Positions 25,470-34,457 are shown, counted from the first letter of the stretch. The stretch: 64,000 nucleotides of DNA from Flavobacterium psychrophilum (GCA_945879625.1 CAMCVA010000006.1:65152-129151), one strand, 5' to 3'. Program-made: numbers and translations. Notes: a model not told the origin generated them from the letters alone.

Positions 25470-26938
25470 TTCTTTCCGCTTTCCACGATTAGTTGACTGA
25501 CAATTTTTGCACTATAAAGGCACAATGGAATTCCTCCTCCAGGATGCACACTTCCTCCAACAAGATACAAATTTTTAATGGTGGAGGAGAAATTGGCATG
25601 TCGCAAAAACGCAGAAAATTTATTGTTACTAGAGTTTCCATAAAGTGATCCGCCAAAAGATGAAGTTTGGTTTTCAATATCAATTGGACTAAGCGTACTT
25701 TCTGAAATGATGTGTTTTTCAATGTTTGTCTTTAACATCGTATTAATTTTGTCAATCACATTCTTTCGTATAGCAGCTTCATAGGGTATACTTTCGTTTT
25801 TATTGTGCGGCACATTTACCATAACAAACCAGTTTTCACACCCTTCTGGCGCATCATCTTTGCAATATTTTGACGTAATATTGATATAAATTGTAGGATC
25901 TTCAGTTGGAAATTGATTTGAAAATAAACAATCAAATTCCTTTTTATAATCATCACTAAACAAAATATTATGCAAGCCTAACGCCGCAAACTCTTTGTTT
26001 ATTCCCCAATAAAACACATAAGCGCTACTTGATTTCTCTTGTTTAATTAGTTTTTTTGGGGTAAATGAACTTGGCAGTAGATATTTGTATAGTACATGAA
26101 TATCAATATCGCTTGCCACAATATCAAATGGATAATTGACACCATCGCTTTTAATGGAGACAATCCGATTATTAGATCCGACATTTAAGGCTTCAACAGC
26201 TGCATTATATTTTATATCTACATTAGCTTCTTCAGCTAGTTTGACTAAGTGTGTTGTAATTTGGTGCATGCCTTTATTGGGTAGATAAGCACCTAGATTA
26301 AATTCTAAATGCGAAATCATATTCATCAATGCAGGCGCTTTGTATGGATTAGAACCGTTATAAGTTGCAAATCGATTAAATAATTGCACCGTTTTTGGAT
26401 TGGCAAAAGTTTTTTCATTTTTAGTATTCATTGTACTGAATAATCCCAAGAATGGGGAGTACAAAATACCTTTTACCGTCTTAAGATTTATAAAATTTTT
26501 CAGTTGATGAAGCGATTGTTTCAAAAACAAATCCTCGGTAGTTTTAAAATAAAAGGCATTGCGCTTGATGTGTTTTAAAACAGTTTCTTTTTTTTCATTC
26601 AATTTTAAATGCACTTCCTCTGCAAAATCCTCCAAATTAGCGGATGCTTTTAGTTGCGTTCCATCCGAATAGAAATAGTTTGTTAGAACGTCTAATTTCT
26701 GGTATTCAAATTTGTTAGCGCTTCCTTGCAAATTTGTTAATTCATCTATTAACCAGGGCATTGTAAATAACGAAGGGCCTTTGTCAAATCGAAAACCATT
26801 CAACTGTAATTCACTCAATTTACCTCCGGGATAAGAATTTTTTTCAAAAATAGTTACTTTAAAACCTGTATTGGCAAGGCGAATTGCTAGTGCTAAACCA
26901 CCAATTCCAGCTCCTATTATACCAACGATTTTTGTCAT
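25466..26938 (-). CDS. crtD: CrtD-type carotenoid 3,4-desaturase (phytoene desaturase superfamily)
   Basis: The 490-residue flavoprotein has an N-terminal FAD-binding dinucleotide fold (IVGIIGAGIGGLALAIRLANTGFKVTIFEKN...GGKLSE, then FRFDKGPSLFTMP) and the C-terminal CrtI-family signature (NLYLVGGSVHPGGGIPLCLYSAK). Because it is fused by a 4-nt overlap to cruF and no crtB or crtI lies beside it, it is better read as CrtD, the 1'-hydroxycarotenoid 3',4'-desaturase, than as CrtI; this is inference from context. It is the first gene of the carotenoid cluster. The 180-bp upstream region shows no perfect promoter box. Confidence 0.82.
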   Translation of the reverse strand: MTKIVGIIGAGIGGLALAIRLANTGFKVTIFEKNSYPGGKLSELQLNGFRFDKGPSLFTMPWLIDELTNLQGSANKFEYQKLDVLTNYFYSDGTQLKASANLEDFAEEVHLKLNEKKETVLKHIKRNAFYFKTTEDLFLKQSLHQLKNFINLKTVKGILYSPFLGLFSTMNTKNEKTFANPKTVQLFNRFATYNGSNPYKAPALMNMISHLEFNLGAYLPNKGMHQITTHLVKLAEEANVDIKYNAAVEALNVGSNNRIVSIKSDGVNYPFDIVASDIDIHVLYKYLLPSSFTPKKLIKQEKSSSAYVFYWGINKEFAALGLHNILFSDDYKKEFDCLFSNQFPTEDPTIYINITSKYCKDDAPEGCENWFVMVNVPHNKNESIPYEAAIRKNVIDKINTMLKTNIEKHIISESTLSPIDIENQTSSFGGSLYGNSSNNKFSAFLRHANFSSTIKNLYLVGGSVHPGGGIPLCLYSAKIVSQLIVESGKK

Positions 26939-27069
26939 TTTTTTTTGAAAATAATTAACGAAATTAAATTTTTTTTAAGATAGTACGTTTATAACAATAG
27001 TTAAAAAATTCCTATTAATACCTAACTAATAAATTAGAGTTGTTTATTTTAAATCTGAGAACAAATTAA

Positions 27070-27104
27070 AAACCCCAATTCAAATTCATGAATTGGGGTT
27101 TTTT
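27070..27104. terminator. Strong terminator after pnp (bidirectional)
   Basis: AACCCCAATTC (27071-27081) pairs with GAATTGGGGTT (27090-27100) around an 8-nt loop. T-rich tails occur on both strands. It lies 20 bp after the pnp stop on the minus strand and insulates the carotenoid cluster. Confidence 0.9.
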
Positions 27105-27119
27105 GTACAGTCCTAAATT

Positions 27120-29309
27120 TTATCTTTGGTCGTCTCTTCTTTCTGGACGTGGGCCACGATCTTCTCTTGGAGCATTTTCGTCTCTTGGAGGTCTTTGCAA
27201 TAAAGCCTTGCGCGATACTTTTTCTTTTCTCGTTTTCGGATCCAATCCAAAGTATTTCACCATAAACACATCGCCCATGTTCACCACGTCGGTTACATTT
27301 TCGGTGCGTTCCCAAGCCAATTCAGATACGTGTAACAACACTTCGTTTCCTGGCGCGTCTAGGTATTCTACTACCGCTCCAAAATCTAAGAGTTTTATTA
27401 CTTTCACTTCGTAAGCTTCGCCAACAGTTGGTTTGAAGATGATCGAGTCAATTTTTGCCATTACAGCTGCAATTCCTTTCGGATCAGTTCCTAAAATTTC
27501 CACTACACCTTGCTCGTCTACTTCGTTGATTACGATAGTCGTTCCGGTTGCTTTTTGTAATTCTTGGATTACTTTTCCTCCAGGTCCAATCAAGGCACCA
27601 ATAAAGTTGCCCGGAATAGTACGCATGATGATTTTTGGTGAATGATCTTTTACGTCGGCTCTTGGTGTAGCAATGGTTTCAACCAATTTGGTTAAGATGT
27701 GCATACGTCCATCACGTGCTTGGTTTAACGCTTGCTCCATAATGTCATAACGCAATCCGTCAATTTTGATGTCCATCTGACAAGCGGTGATTCCATCTTT
27801 GGTACCAGTCACTTTAAAGTCCATGTCACCCAAGTGATCTTCGTCTCCTAAAATATCAGATAATACAGCAAAGTTTTGTCCGTCGGTAATCAATCCCATG
27901 GCAATCCCAGAAACTGGTTTTACCATTTGAACTCCCGCATCCATCAAGGCCATGGTTCCGGCACAAACCGTTGCCATAGAAGATGATCCGTTTGATTCCA
28001 ATACTTCCGATACAATTCGGATGGTATACGGGCAATCAGCTGGGATCATGTTTTTTAAGGCGCGTTGGGCCAAGTTTCCATGTCCTACCTCACGACGCGA
28101 AGTACCACGAAGTGGTTTGGCTTCACCCGTTGAGAACGGAGGGAAATTATAATGCAAGTAGAATTTTTCTTCTCCTTGTTCTGTAGGCGAATCAATTTGG
28201 TTGGCTTCTCTAGATGTTCCTAAGGTTACCGTAGCCAAGGCTTGTGTTTCTCCACGAGTAAATAAGGAAGATCCGTGAACCGATGGCAAATAATCGGTTT
28301 CACACCAAATTGGTCTGATGTCAGTTGTTTTTCGGCCGTCTAAACGAATCCCTTTTTCAAGGATTACATTACGTACTGCTTCTTTGTTGGTTTTGTAAAA
28401 ATACTTCCCAATTAATCCAGCTAAATCTGAATTGGCTGCGAAGTCTTCTTCTGAATACAAGGCTTTGCATTCGTCTTTTACGGCAGCAAATTTTTCGGTA
28501 CGCTCGCTTTTTCCAGAGGCTTCCATTGCAATGGTGTAGCATTTGTCATAAGCGGCAGCTTTTACTTTTTTGTATACTTCTTCGTCTTCTACTTCTCCTT
28601 CGTACGATCTGTAAGCTGGTGAACCAACTCCAGCTCTCAAACGTTCTTGAGCTTGAATTTGAATTTTGATGGCTTCGTGTGCAAATTTGATTGCTTCGAT
28701 CATTTCACCTTCTGAAATTTCTTTCATTTCGCCTTCTACCATCGCTACCGAATCCATAGAAGCACCAATCATCATGTCGATGTCGGATTCTGCTAATTCA
28801 GCTTTGCTTGGGTTAATCACTAATTTTCCGTTTACACGCGCTACACGTACTTCAGAAATTAAATTGTAGAATGGAATGTCTGAAACGGCCAAGGCAGCAG
28901 AGGCGGCTAATCCAGCCAATGCATCCGGCATCACGTTTTCGTCGTGCGACATCAACTGAATCATTACTTGCGTTTCGGCGTGGTAATCATCTGGAAAAAG
29001 TGGACGCAATACACGGTCTACCAATCGCATGGTTAATACCTCGTTGTCACTAGGACGGGCTTCTCTTTTGAAAAATCCACCTGGAAATCTACCGGCTGCG
29101 GCAAATTTTTCGCGGTAATCTACAGTTAACGGTAAAAAATCTACCGCTGGATTTGCAGTTCTTGCTGATACAGCTGTAGCCAATAGCATACAGTTGCCTA
29201 AGCGAACTACGACTGAACCGTCGGCTTGTTTGGCCAACTTTCCTGTTTCGATTGAGATGGTTCTACCATCTCCTAAATCGATAACTTCTTTCGTTACGTT
29301 TGGAATCAT
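27120..29309 (-). CDS. pnp: Polynucleotide phosphorylase
   Basis: The 729-residue protein is a 3'-5' phosphorolytic exoribonuclease of RNA turnover. It has two RNase PH domains (the first with [32 protein letters not shown], the second with [18 protein letters not shown] and [15 protein letters not shown]), a KH domain ([20 protein letters not shown], about residue 570) and an S1 domain ([21 protein letters not shown]......VSELAWERT). The tail is charged ([21 protein letters not shown]). It lies downstream of rpsO on the same strand, the classical rpsO-pnp order, but a terminator hairpin separates them. Confidence 0.97.
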   Translation of the reverse strand: MIPNVTKEVIDLGDGRTISIETGKLAKQADGSVVVRLGNCMLLATAVSARTANPAVDFLPLTVDYREKFAAAGRFPGGFFKREARPSDNEVLTMRLVDRVLRPLFPDDYHAETQVMIQLMSHDENVMPDALAGLAASAALAVSDIPFYNLISEVRVARVNGKLVINPSKAELAESDIDMMIGASMDSVAMVEGEMKEISEGEMIEAIKFAHEAIKIQIQAQERLRAGVGSPAYRSYEGEVEDEEVYKKVKAAAYDKCYTIAMEASGKSERTEKFAAVKDECKALYSEEDFAANSDLAGLIGKYFYKTNKEAVRNVILEKGIRLDGRKTTDIRPIWCETDYLPSVHGSSLFTRGETQALATVTLGTSREANQIDSPTEQGEEKFYLHYNFPPFSTGEAKPLRGTSRREVGHGNLAQRALKNMIPADCPYTIRIVSEVLESNGSSSMATVCAGTMALMDAGVQMVKPVSGIAMGLITDGQNFAVLSDILGDEDHLGDMDFKVTGTKDGITACQMDIKIDGLRYDIMEQALNQARDGRMHILTKLVETIATPRADVKDHSPKIIMRTIPGNFIGALIGPGGKVIQELQKATGTTIVINEVDEQGVVEILGTDPKGIAAVMAKIDSIIFKPTVGEAYEVKVIKLLDFGAVVEYLDAPGNEVLLHVSELAWERTENVTDVVNMGDVFMVKYFGLDPKTRKEKVSRKALLQRPPRDENAPREDRGPRPERRDDQR

Positions 29310-29474
29310 AATTTTTAAACTATTCTAATTAAACAATGGGTAAGTTGTGTTGTAGTTGTTGTAGTTGTGCGAACCCAATGAAAAACCAAACTTTTTAGAC
29401 CCCCAATCCTCCAAAGGGGAACTTATTATATGTTATATGCCTTGCAGCACAAACTCCTGTGAGGAAAAGGAGCT

Positions 29475-29507
29475 AAAAAAAAGAGGCGCGTGGGCACCTC
29501 TTTTTTG
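29475..29507 (-). terminator. Terminator or attenuator between rpsO and pnp
   Basis: AAAGAGG pairs with CCTCTTT across an inner GC-rich loop (29481-29503), with A/T runs on both sides. On the minus strand it begins 5 bp after the rpsO stop. Because pnp follows, it may act as a partial terminator. Confidence 0.75.
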
Positions 29508-29511
29508 TTGA

Positions 29512-29781
29512 TTATTTTCTAATATTCAATACTTTAATAATCTCACGGTATCTGTTGATCTCGGTTTTCTTCAAGTAATCCAACAAACTACGTCTTTTTC
29601 CTACCAACATTACCAACGAACGCTCGGTGTTGTAATCGTGACGATTTTTTTTCAAGTGCTCAGTCAAGTGGTTGATTCTGAATGTAAACAAGGCGATTTG
29701 GCCTTCTGCAGATCCTGTGTTTTCTGCTTTTCCTCCGTGTTTAGCGAAGAGTTCTTCTTTAACTTCTTTAGTTAAGTACAT
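29512..29781 (-). CDS. rpsO: 30S ribosomal protein S15
   Basis: With the start at ATG 29781 (MYLTKEVKEELFAKHG) the protein has 89 residues, the standard length of S15. An upstream in-frame ATG at 29829 would add 16 untypical residues and is rejected. Conserved S15 segments: GSAEGQIALFTFRINHLTEHLKKNRHDYNTERSLVMLVGKRRSLLDYLKK. It binds the central domain of 16S rRNA. In many bacteria it represses its own mRNA; nothing here shows that directly. Confidence 0.97.
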   Translation of the reverse strand: MYLTKEVKEELFAKHGGKAENTGSAEGQIALFTFRINHLTEHLKKNRHDYNTERSLVMLVGKRRSLLDYLKKTEINRYREIIKVLNIRK

Positions 29782-29837
29782 GCTAATATTATTTAAATGA
29801 TTATTATGTAGAAAATGCGGTTTTCGCAATTCGTGTG

Positions 29838-29845
29838 CAAAGCTA
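29838..29845 (-). promoter_or_regulatory. Candidate -7 promoter box for rpsO
   Basis: On the minus strand TAGCTTTG (29845-29838) fits TAnnTTTG and lies about 57 bp before the rpsO start. No TTG is found at the expected -33 spacing, so this is a partial match. Confidence 0.35.
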
Positions 29846-29995
29846 GTATTTATTTTGAGATGGAAAAGAATTCACATTGAAAAATTTAAAGATAAAATGA
29901 TTTAAAGATTGTGGAAACGAGAACACTAGATTGAATCATTAAACGCAGTTGTCGCTTTGTGGGCTAATTTTTCAATCTTTTAATTTTTCAATCAT

Positions 29996-30457
29996 TCAAT
30001 CACAAAATAAACTAGCCACTTCCTCATTCACCCATTCCAAAAATCGTTCGTCGGCTGCCGTAAACGGATCGAGCACATGGCTGTCGATGTCTATTTGGCC
30101 AATATTTTTTCCCTGCACAAACAAGGGCACCACGATTTCCGATTTTACCGTTATGCTGCAGGCAATATAATTGTCTTGGGCTTGCACGTCGGGCACCACA
30201 AAATTCTGGTTGGATTCGGCTACTTGGCCACAAATTCCTTTGCCAAATGGAATCACGGTATGATCGGTAACTGCGCCGGCATAGGGGCCCAAATGCAAGG
30301 TTCTGGTTTCGGCATTCGCAAAATAAAACCCTACCCAATTATAATACGGAATTTCTTGGCGAAGCAACGCACAAAGCTGTTGCAGTTTTTCGGTTCTTGT
30401 GTGCTTTTCGTTTTGTAAAAGCAGTTGTATTTGAGGAAGTAGTTGTTCGAATTCCAT
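29996..30457 (-). CDS. GAF domain protein, free methionine-(R)-sulfoxide reductase family
   Basis: With the start at ATG 30457 (MEFEQLLPQI) the protein has 153 residues forming a single GAF domain like fRMsr/YebR: YYNWVGFYF...LHLGPYAG, IPFGKGICGQVAES...VVPDV.....YIACS..VKSEIVVPL, then IGQIDIDS. Two of the three cysteines conserved in fRMsr enzymes are present (C76 in GICG, C100 in IACS); the third, just before IPFG, is missing. It likely reduces free Met-R-sulfoxide or has become a ligand-binding GAF protein. An upstream ATG at 30472 overlaps the -7 promoter box and is rejected. Confidence 0.82.
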   Translation of the reverse strand: MEFEQLLPQIQLLLQNEKHTRTEKLQQLCALLRQEIPYYNWVGFYFANAETRTLHLGPYAGAVTDHTVIPFGKGICGQVAESNQNFVVPDVQAQDNYIACSITVKSEIVVPLFVQGKNIGQIDIDSHVLDPFTAADERFLEWVNEEVASLFCD

Positions 30458-30469
30458 TGGTTTTTTGTG

Positions 30470-30477
30470 CAAAAATA
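30470..30477 (-). promoter_or_regulatory. -7 promoter box for the GAF domain gene
   Basis: On the minus strand TATTTTTG (30477-30470) sits 12 bp before ATG 30457. It would give a very short leader, and no TTG at -33 is seen. It faces the xrtF promoter and lies directly beside it. Confidence 0.4.
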
Positions 30478-30480
30478 GGG

Positions 30481-30511
30481 TTTGTCTGCCAAAGTGAAAT
30501 GCCTATATTTG
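30481..30511 (+). promoter_or_regulatory. Bacteroidota-type promoter of xrtF
   Basis: TTTG at 30481-30484 is followed after 19 bp by TATATTTG at 30504-30511, a complete match to the Bacteroidota consensus. The predicted start of transcription is only about 8 nt before the GTG start codon at 30525. Confidence 0.65.
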
Positions 30512-30524
30512 AAAAAAAATTAGC

Positions 30525-31079
30525 GTGAAAGCTCAGCTCCAAGAATACAAACCGTTTTTACTTTTTTTAGCAAAATTTTTTGGAACCTACGGATTGCTCA
30601 CGGCTGTTTATGAGTTATATCTAAATCAATACTCGAGCGATTTGGCCTTTCAAGCCGATGGATTTACCGTCTTGGTTTCCGAGCAAGTACAACAGATTCT
30701 CCAGGCTTTCGGATATTTAGCCAAATTAATTCCGCAAACTACAGAAGCGGGAATGCTTTTAGTAGTTGAGCAAAACCCCATTGCGCGCATCGTAGAAGGA
30801 TGCAACGCGATGAGTGTCATTATTTTGTTTGTAGCCTTTGTGATCGCCTTTTCGGGCAAATGGAAAACCACTTTAATTTTTGTGTTCCTGGGCACGCTTG
30901 TGATTCATCTTCTCAACGTGATTCGAATTGCCTTGTTGTGTATGGCTTTGTTGCATTACCCCAAATACCGAGATTTTTTGCACGACATCGTGTTTCCCTT
31001 GTTTATATATGGAGTAGTTTTCTTGCTGTGGATTTTGTGGGTTTTTAAATTTTCGGGACATGTGGCCAAAAAACAATAA
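30525..31079 (+). CDS. xrtF: Exosortase family protein XrtF
   Basis: The 184-residue polytopic membrane protein starts with GTG and has four to five transmembrane helices. It carries the exosortase/archaeosortase catalytic triad: Cys in IVEGCNAMSV (about residue 93), Arg in NVIRIALL and His in FLHDIVFPLFIYG. The short size and lack of fused domains fit exosortase F of Flavobacteriaceae. Exosortases are transpeptidase-like enzymes that process proteins with a C-terminal sorting signal. The next gene encodes the matching F-associated protein and overlaps it by 20 nt. I recognised no substrate with an exosortase signal in the window. Confidence 0.9.
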   Translation: MKAQLQEYKPFLLFLAKFFGTYGLLTAVYELYLNQYSSDLAFQADGFTVLVSEQVQQILQAFGYLAKLIPQTTEAGMLLVVEQNPIARIVEGCNAMSVIILFVAFVIAFSGKWKTTLIFVFLGTLVIHLLNVIRIALLCMALLHYPKYRDFLHDIVFPLFIYGVVFLLWILWVFKFSGHVAKKQ

Positions 31080-31497
31080 AGTACTCGCTATTGCATTGGC
31101 TATTTTGCTTGTACTGGGTTTGGCAGCGGTTCGCGCGTTTGAACACCGCTTGTTTTATGACCCGTTTATTTCCTTCTTTAAACGCGATTACCAAACGCAA
31201 GCCTATCCCAATTTTGCGGGTTGGCAGTTGTTTGCTTCCTATGCTTTTCGTTTTGCGCTAAATTCGCTTTTTTCGTTACTGTTGCTCTATGTGCTCTTTG
31301 CCGATACCAATATCGTTAAGGTTGCCGCGCTGCTGTATGTATTCTTTTTTGTAGTGCTCATCCTGTTGTTTTTTGCCCTGTTTTACTTTGCGGCACATCC
31401 GCCTACTTTTTTGGTGTTTTATGTGCGCCGATTTCTCATTCAGCCGTTGTTCATCATCTTGTTTATTCCTGCTTTTTATTACCAGAAACGGCAGTAA
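31060..31497 (+). CDS. Exosortase F system-associated membrane protein
   Basis: The 145-residue protein has four transmembrane segments (residues about 7-24, 51-78, 82-106 and 124-140) and the family pattern RAFEHRLFYDPFISFFKRDYQ..AYPNF, which is found next to xrtF in Flavobacteriaceae (TIGR04127 type). Its start lies inside the 3' end of xrtF (20-nt overlap), so translation is coupled. It probably forms a complex with or assists XrtF; its biochemical role is not known. Confidence 0.88.
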   Translation: MWPKNNKVLAIALAILLVLGLAAVRAFEHRLFYDPFISFFKRDYQTQAYPNFAGWQLFASYAFRFALNSLFSLLLLYVLFADTNIVKVAALLYVFFFVVLILLFFALFYFAAHPPTFLVFYVRRFLIQPLFIILFIPAFYYQKRQ

Positions 31498-31586
31498 TTT
31501 CAAGTTTAATTTTAGGTGTTCTCCTTTTCTTGCAAATGCAACCCGAAATAAAGCCGATCATCAGTTAGTTTTGTTACTTTTGCTTT

Positions 31587-31997
31587 ATGTTTTTGAAGAA
31601 ACCCCTTAGCTTGCTCCTTGCATTTTTCTTGCTGCTTTCCCAATTTGGGTTTGCCTTTCAGGTGCACTATTGTGGCGATTCAATCGCATCGGTACAACTC
31701 AAAGCTCTGGCAACTACACAAAATGTGGAGGATGATTGCTGCGGTATTGTAGAGAAAGAATCGTCCTGTTGCAACGACAAAACCATTCAACTCTCCAAAA
31801 AATCGGATACGTTTGTACCCATTCAACACGCAACAACTTCGGCTATTTTAGTTGTTACAATTCCTACAACAACTAATTGGTATTGGCCATCCTCTTGTTC
31901 TTTTGTAACACCATCAATTTCAACTTATTATTGGGAATCGCATGCGCCTCCTTTGTTTAAGTTGTATTCCCAATTCATTTTTTACGATAAAGTTTAG
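31587..31997 (+). CDS. HYC_CC_PP family secreted protein
   Basis: The 136-residue protein has a signal peptide (MFLKKPLSLLLAFFLLLSQFGFA) and the family marks: HYCGDSI just after cleavage (residues about 27-33), DDCCG and SSCCND cysteine pairs, and SHAPPLFKLY near the end. The Cys/His content suggests metal binding in the periplasm. The gene lies 52 bp before a TonB-dependent receptor gene and near an HMA protein, a linkage seen repeatedly in Bacteroidota. Function unproven; copper or another soft metal is the most plausible ligand. Confidence 0.8.
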   Translation: MFLKKPLSLLLAFFLLLSQFGFAFQVHYCGDSIASVQLKALATTQNVEDDCCGIVEKESSCCNDKTIQLSKKSDTFVPIQHATTSAILVVTIPTTTNWYWPSSCSFVTPSISTYYWESHAPPLFKLYSQFIFYDKV

Positions 31998-32049
31998 GTA
32001 AGTTTTTGTTCACGATTTGTGAAAATAGTACTCATCTAAATCTTTTATT

Positions 32050-34062
32050 ATGTATCTCAAAAAAAGCGGTGTTTTGCTGCTCAGTTTGCTTAGCTATGTA
32101 GGTTTTGCTCAAGACACCTTGAAAACCATTCAGCTGCAAGCAAACAAAAAAAGCATCACCAAATCCTTATCAATTACCCTCAATACACAAGTAATGACAA
32201 GCAAGGAATTGCTCAAAGCAGCTTGTTGTAACTTGGCCGAGAGCTTCGAAACCAATCCATCCATTGATGTCAATTTTTCGGATGCCCTTACCGGAACCAA
32301 ACAAATAAAAATGCTAGGGCTCACCAGTCCCTATTTGCTTATTGCAGCCGAGAATATTCCCTCTGTACGTGGCGCCTCGCAGGCCTATGGTTTGTCATTT
32401 ATCCCAGGAACTTGGGTAGAAAGCATCCAGATCACAAAAGGTGCTGGCTCGGTGGTGAATGGCTTTGAAAGCATCTCGGGTCAAATTAATGCCGAACTGA
32501 GTAAGCCCATAAACGAAAAGAAGTTGTTTGTTAATGCGTATAGCTCCACCGATGCGCGCTACGAACTCAACACCCATGTTGGCTTCAAACTCAACCCCAA
32601 GTGGAGCAGCAGTTTGTTGTTGCACGGCAATACCCGAACCCAACGCAAAGACATGAATGATGATGGATTTATGGACAATCCCTTGGCCAAACAACTCAAT
32701 TTGTTGCATCGCTACCAATATTACAATCCCGAAAAAGGCTGGGTGAGTTTTTTGTCCGTGCAACTCATGCAAGACGAGAAACAATCGGGTCAGATGAATT
32801 TTAACCCGCTTACGGATGGTTTAACTACTCGACATTGGGGTGCCGAAATCAAAACCGAGCGCGCGGATATTTCTAGCAAAGTGGGGTATATTTTTAAGGA
32901 CAGACCGTTTCAGAGTATTGGTTTTCAAAATGCATTTACGTCGCATCGGCAACAATCCTATTTTGGCCTGCGCACCTATAATATTACTCAAAAAAGTTAT
33001 TACTCTAATGCCGTGTTTAGTTCCATTATTCGCAATACGATGCATAAATTTACAACAGGCCTAAACCTCCAATTTGACGAGTATCAGGAAAATTTTGCAG
33101 GCACATCTTACCCCAAATCGATACTGGATGTAGGCACTTATTTTGAATACACGTTTGATAACGCAGATAATTTTAGTTTGGTTGCGGGCGGCCGTGTAGA
33201 TATGCATTCGAGTATGGGAACTTTTGTTACTCCCCGTCTTCATGTGCGTTATAATCCTTGGCCTTTTGGCGTGTTGCGCATTTCGGCAGGACAGGGCAGA
33301 AGGTTGGCCGCTGTGTTTGCCGAGAATCAAAATTTGATGGCCAGTTCGCGTGAGTTTGTGATTGAAAATGGGGGAGGTAATCGCTATGGCTTGCATCCCG
33401 AAAAGGCATGGAATTATGGGTTTAGTTTTTTGCAGAAGTTTCGAATTGGCATCAAAAATGCCGAGATTGGATTTGATGCCTACCGCACCGATTTTCAAAA
33501 CCAAGTGGTGGTTGATTTGTATCAAGGCCCACAACAAGTGCAGTTTTATGATTTGAAAGGAGTCTCATTTGCCAACAGCTTTCAACTCGATTTTAATTTT
33601 GAACCGGTGCACCAACTTTACTTTAGAACGGCCTATAAGTATTATGACATTCAAACTGATTACCGCTGGGAAAGGAAAGCCAAACCCTTACAGGCCAAGC
33701 ATCGCCTTTTTGAAAATATTGCATACGAAACACAACCCACATCAAAAGATCGGCAATGGAAATTTGATCTCACCTTCAATTGGTTGGGCGCACAATTGCT
33801 TCCGTATACCATATCGAATGCGGGCTCAGATCAATTCCCTGCAGAATCAACACCGTATACGCTTGCTAATATGCAATGTACCCGTATTTTTGGAAAGCAA
33901 TTTGAAGTGTATGCAGGCGGTGAGAATTTGACCAATTACCGCCAACCCAAAGCCATTTTAGGGGCTAATGATCCGTTTGGAGTTGTTTTTGATGCCTCGA
34001 TTGTATATGCGCCGGTTTTTGGCAGTATGTATTATGCGGGTTTGAGATATAAGTTAGATTGA
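32050..34062 (+). CDS. TonB-dependent receptor, putative metal (copper?) transport
   Basis: The 670-residue outer-membrane protein has a signal peptide (MYLKKSGVLLLSLLSYVGFA-Q), a plug domain from about residue 45 to 160 (ELLKAACCNLAESFETNPSIDVNFSDALTGTKQIKMLGL, YGLSFIPGTWVESIQITKGAGSVVNGFESISGQINAEL) and a beta barrel ending in a membrane-type strand (MYYAGLRYKLD). It lacks the usual N-terminal carboxypeptidase-regulatory-like domain of Bacteroidota receptors. The Cys pair in the plug and the flanking HYC_CC_PP and HMA genes point to metal or metal-chelate uptake. The exact substrate cannot be read from the sequence. Confidence 0.85.
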   Translation: MYLKKSGVLLLSLLSYVGFAQDTLKTIQLQANKKSITKSLSITLNTQVMTSKELLKAACCNLAESFETNPSIDVNFSDALTGTKQIKMLGLTSPYLLIAAENIPSVRGASQAYGLSFIPGTWVESIQITKGAGSVVNGFESISGQINAELSKPINEKKLFVNAYSSTDARYELNTHVGFKLNPKWSSSLLLHGNTRTQRKDMNDDGFMDNPLAKQLNLLHRYQYYNPEKGWVSFLSVQLMQDEKQSGQMNFNPLTDGLTTRHWGAEIKTERADISSKVGYIFKDRPFQSIGFQNAFTSHRQQSYFGLRTYNITQKSYYSNAVFSSIIRNTMHKFTTGLNLQFDEYQENFAGTSYPKSILDVGTYFEYTFDNADNFSLVAGGRVDMHSSMGTFVTPRLHVRYNPWPFGVLRISAGQGRRLAAVFAENQNLMASSREFVIENGGGNRYGLHPEKAWNYGFSFLQKFRIGIKNAEIGFDAYRTDFQNQVVVDLYQGPQQVQFYDLKGVSFANSFQLDFNFEPVHQLYFRTAYKYYDIQTDYRWERKAKPLQAKHRLFENIAYETQPTSKDRQWKFDLTFNWLGAQLLPYTISNAGSDQFPAESTPYTLANMQCTRIFGKQFEVYAGGENLTNYRQPKAILGANDPFGVVFDASIVYAPVFGSMYYAGLRYKLD

Positions 34063-34070
34063 AAGATTGA

Positions 34071-34086
34071 TCCCGAAGCCTCGGGA
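34071..34086. repeat. TCCCGA-N4-TCGGGA palindrome
   Basis: The hairpin TCCCGA-AGCC-TCGGGA lies 9 bp after the TonB receptor stop and before the HMA gene. It has no T-run and so is not a classic terminator. It matches the 16-bp palindrome family seen at 13899, 60615 and 60642. Confidence 0.75.
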
Positions 34087-34115
34087 TGAAAATGAAATAA
34101 ATAAATAATATAGAC

Positions 34116-34457
34116 ATGAAAAAAATAATTCTATTCGCGATCCTTTTGGGATTTACTGCATTGGCGCAGAGCCAAACAAAAAATAAAAATGCCAAACATA
34201 CCTTTGAGGTGAATGGCAATTGTGATCAATGCCAAAAGCGCATTCAAAAAGCGGCTTTTTCGGTTACTGGGGTGAAGATGGCCATGTGGGATATTGAAAC
34301 CCACCAGATGACGGTGCTTATCAATGAGGAAAAATGTGAATTATTGGCTGTAAAACAAGCCATAGCCAATGTGGGGCATGACTCTGATGAGGTAAAAGCG
34401 CCCGACGAAGTCTATAAAAATTTGCACGGCTGTTGTTTGTATGAACGCACTCCTTAA
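34116..34457 (+). CDS. Secreted heavy-metal-associated (HMA) domain protein
   Basis: The 113-residue protein has a signal peptide (MKKIILFAILLGFTALAQS) followed by an HMA fold: EVNGNCDQCQKRIQKAAFSVTGVKMAMWD with the C36-x2-C39 metal site, then MTVLINEEKCELLAVKQAIANVGHDSD. A C-terminal HGCCLYER adds a Cys pair (C106, C107). The fold resembles periplasmic copper chaperones. It follows the TonB receptor by 53 bp and is probably part of the same metal-handling unit. Confidence 0.88.
   Translation: MKKIILFAILLGFTALAQSQTKNKNAKHTFEVNGNCDQCQKRIQKAAFSVTGVKMAMWDIETHQMTVLINEEKCELLAVKQAIANVGHDSDEVKAPDEVYKNLHGCCLYERTP

Noticed and set aside
28325..28669. Open frames on the plus strand opposite pnp
   Set aside because: They overlap a complete conserved gene in antisense and have compositions typical of antisense frames (Leu/Arg rich).
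31575..31582. TACTTTTG box directly before the HYC_CC_PP gene
   Set aside because: It has no -33 TTG and would place the transcript start at the ATG itself; more likely a chance match, with transcription coming from xrtF or another site.
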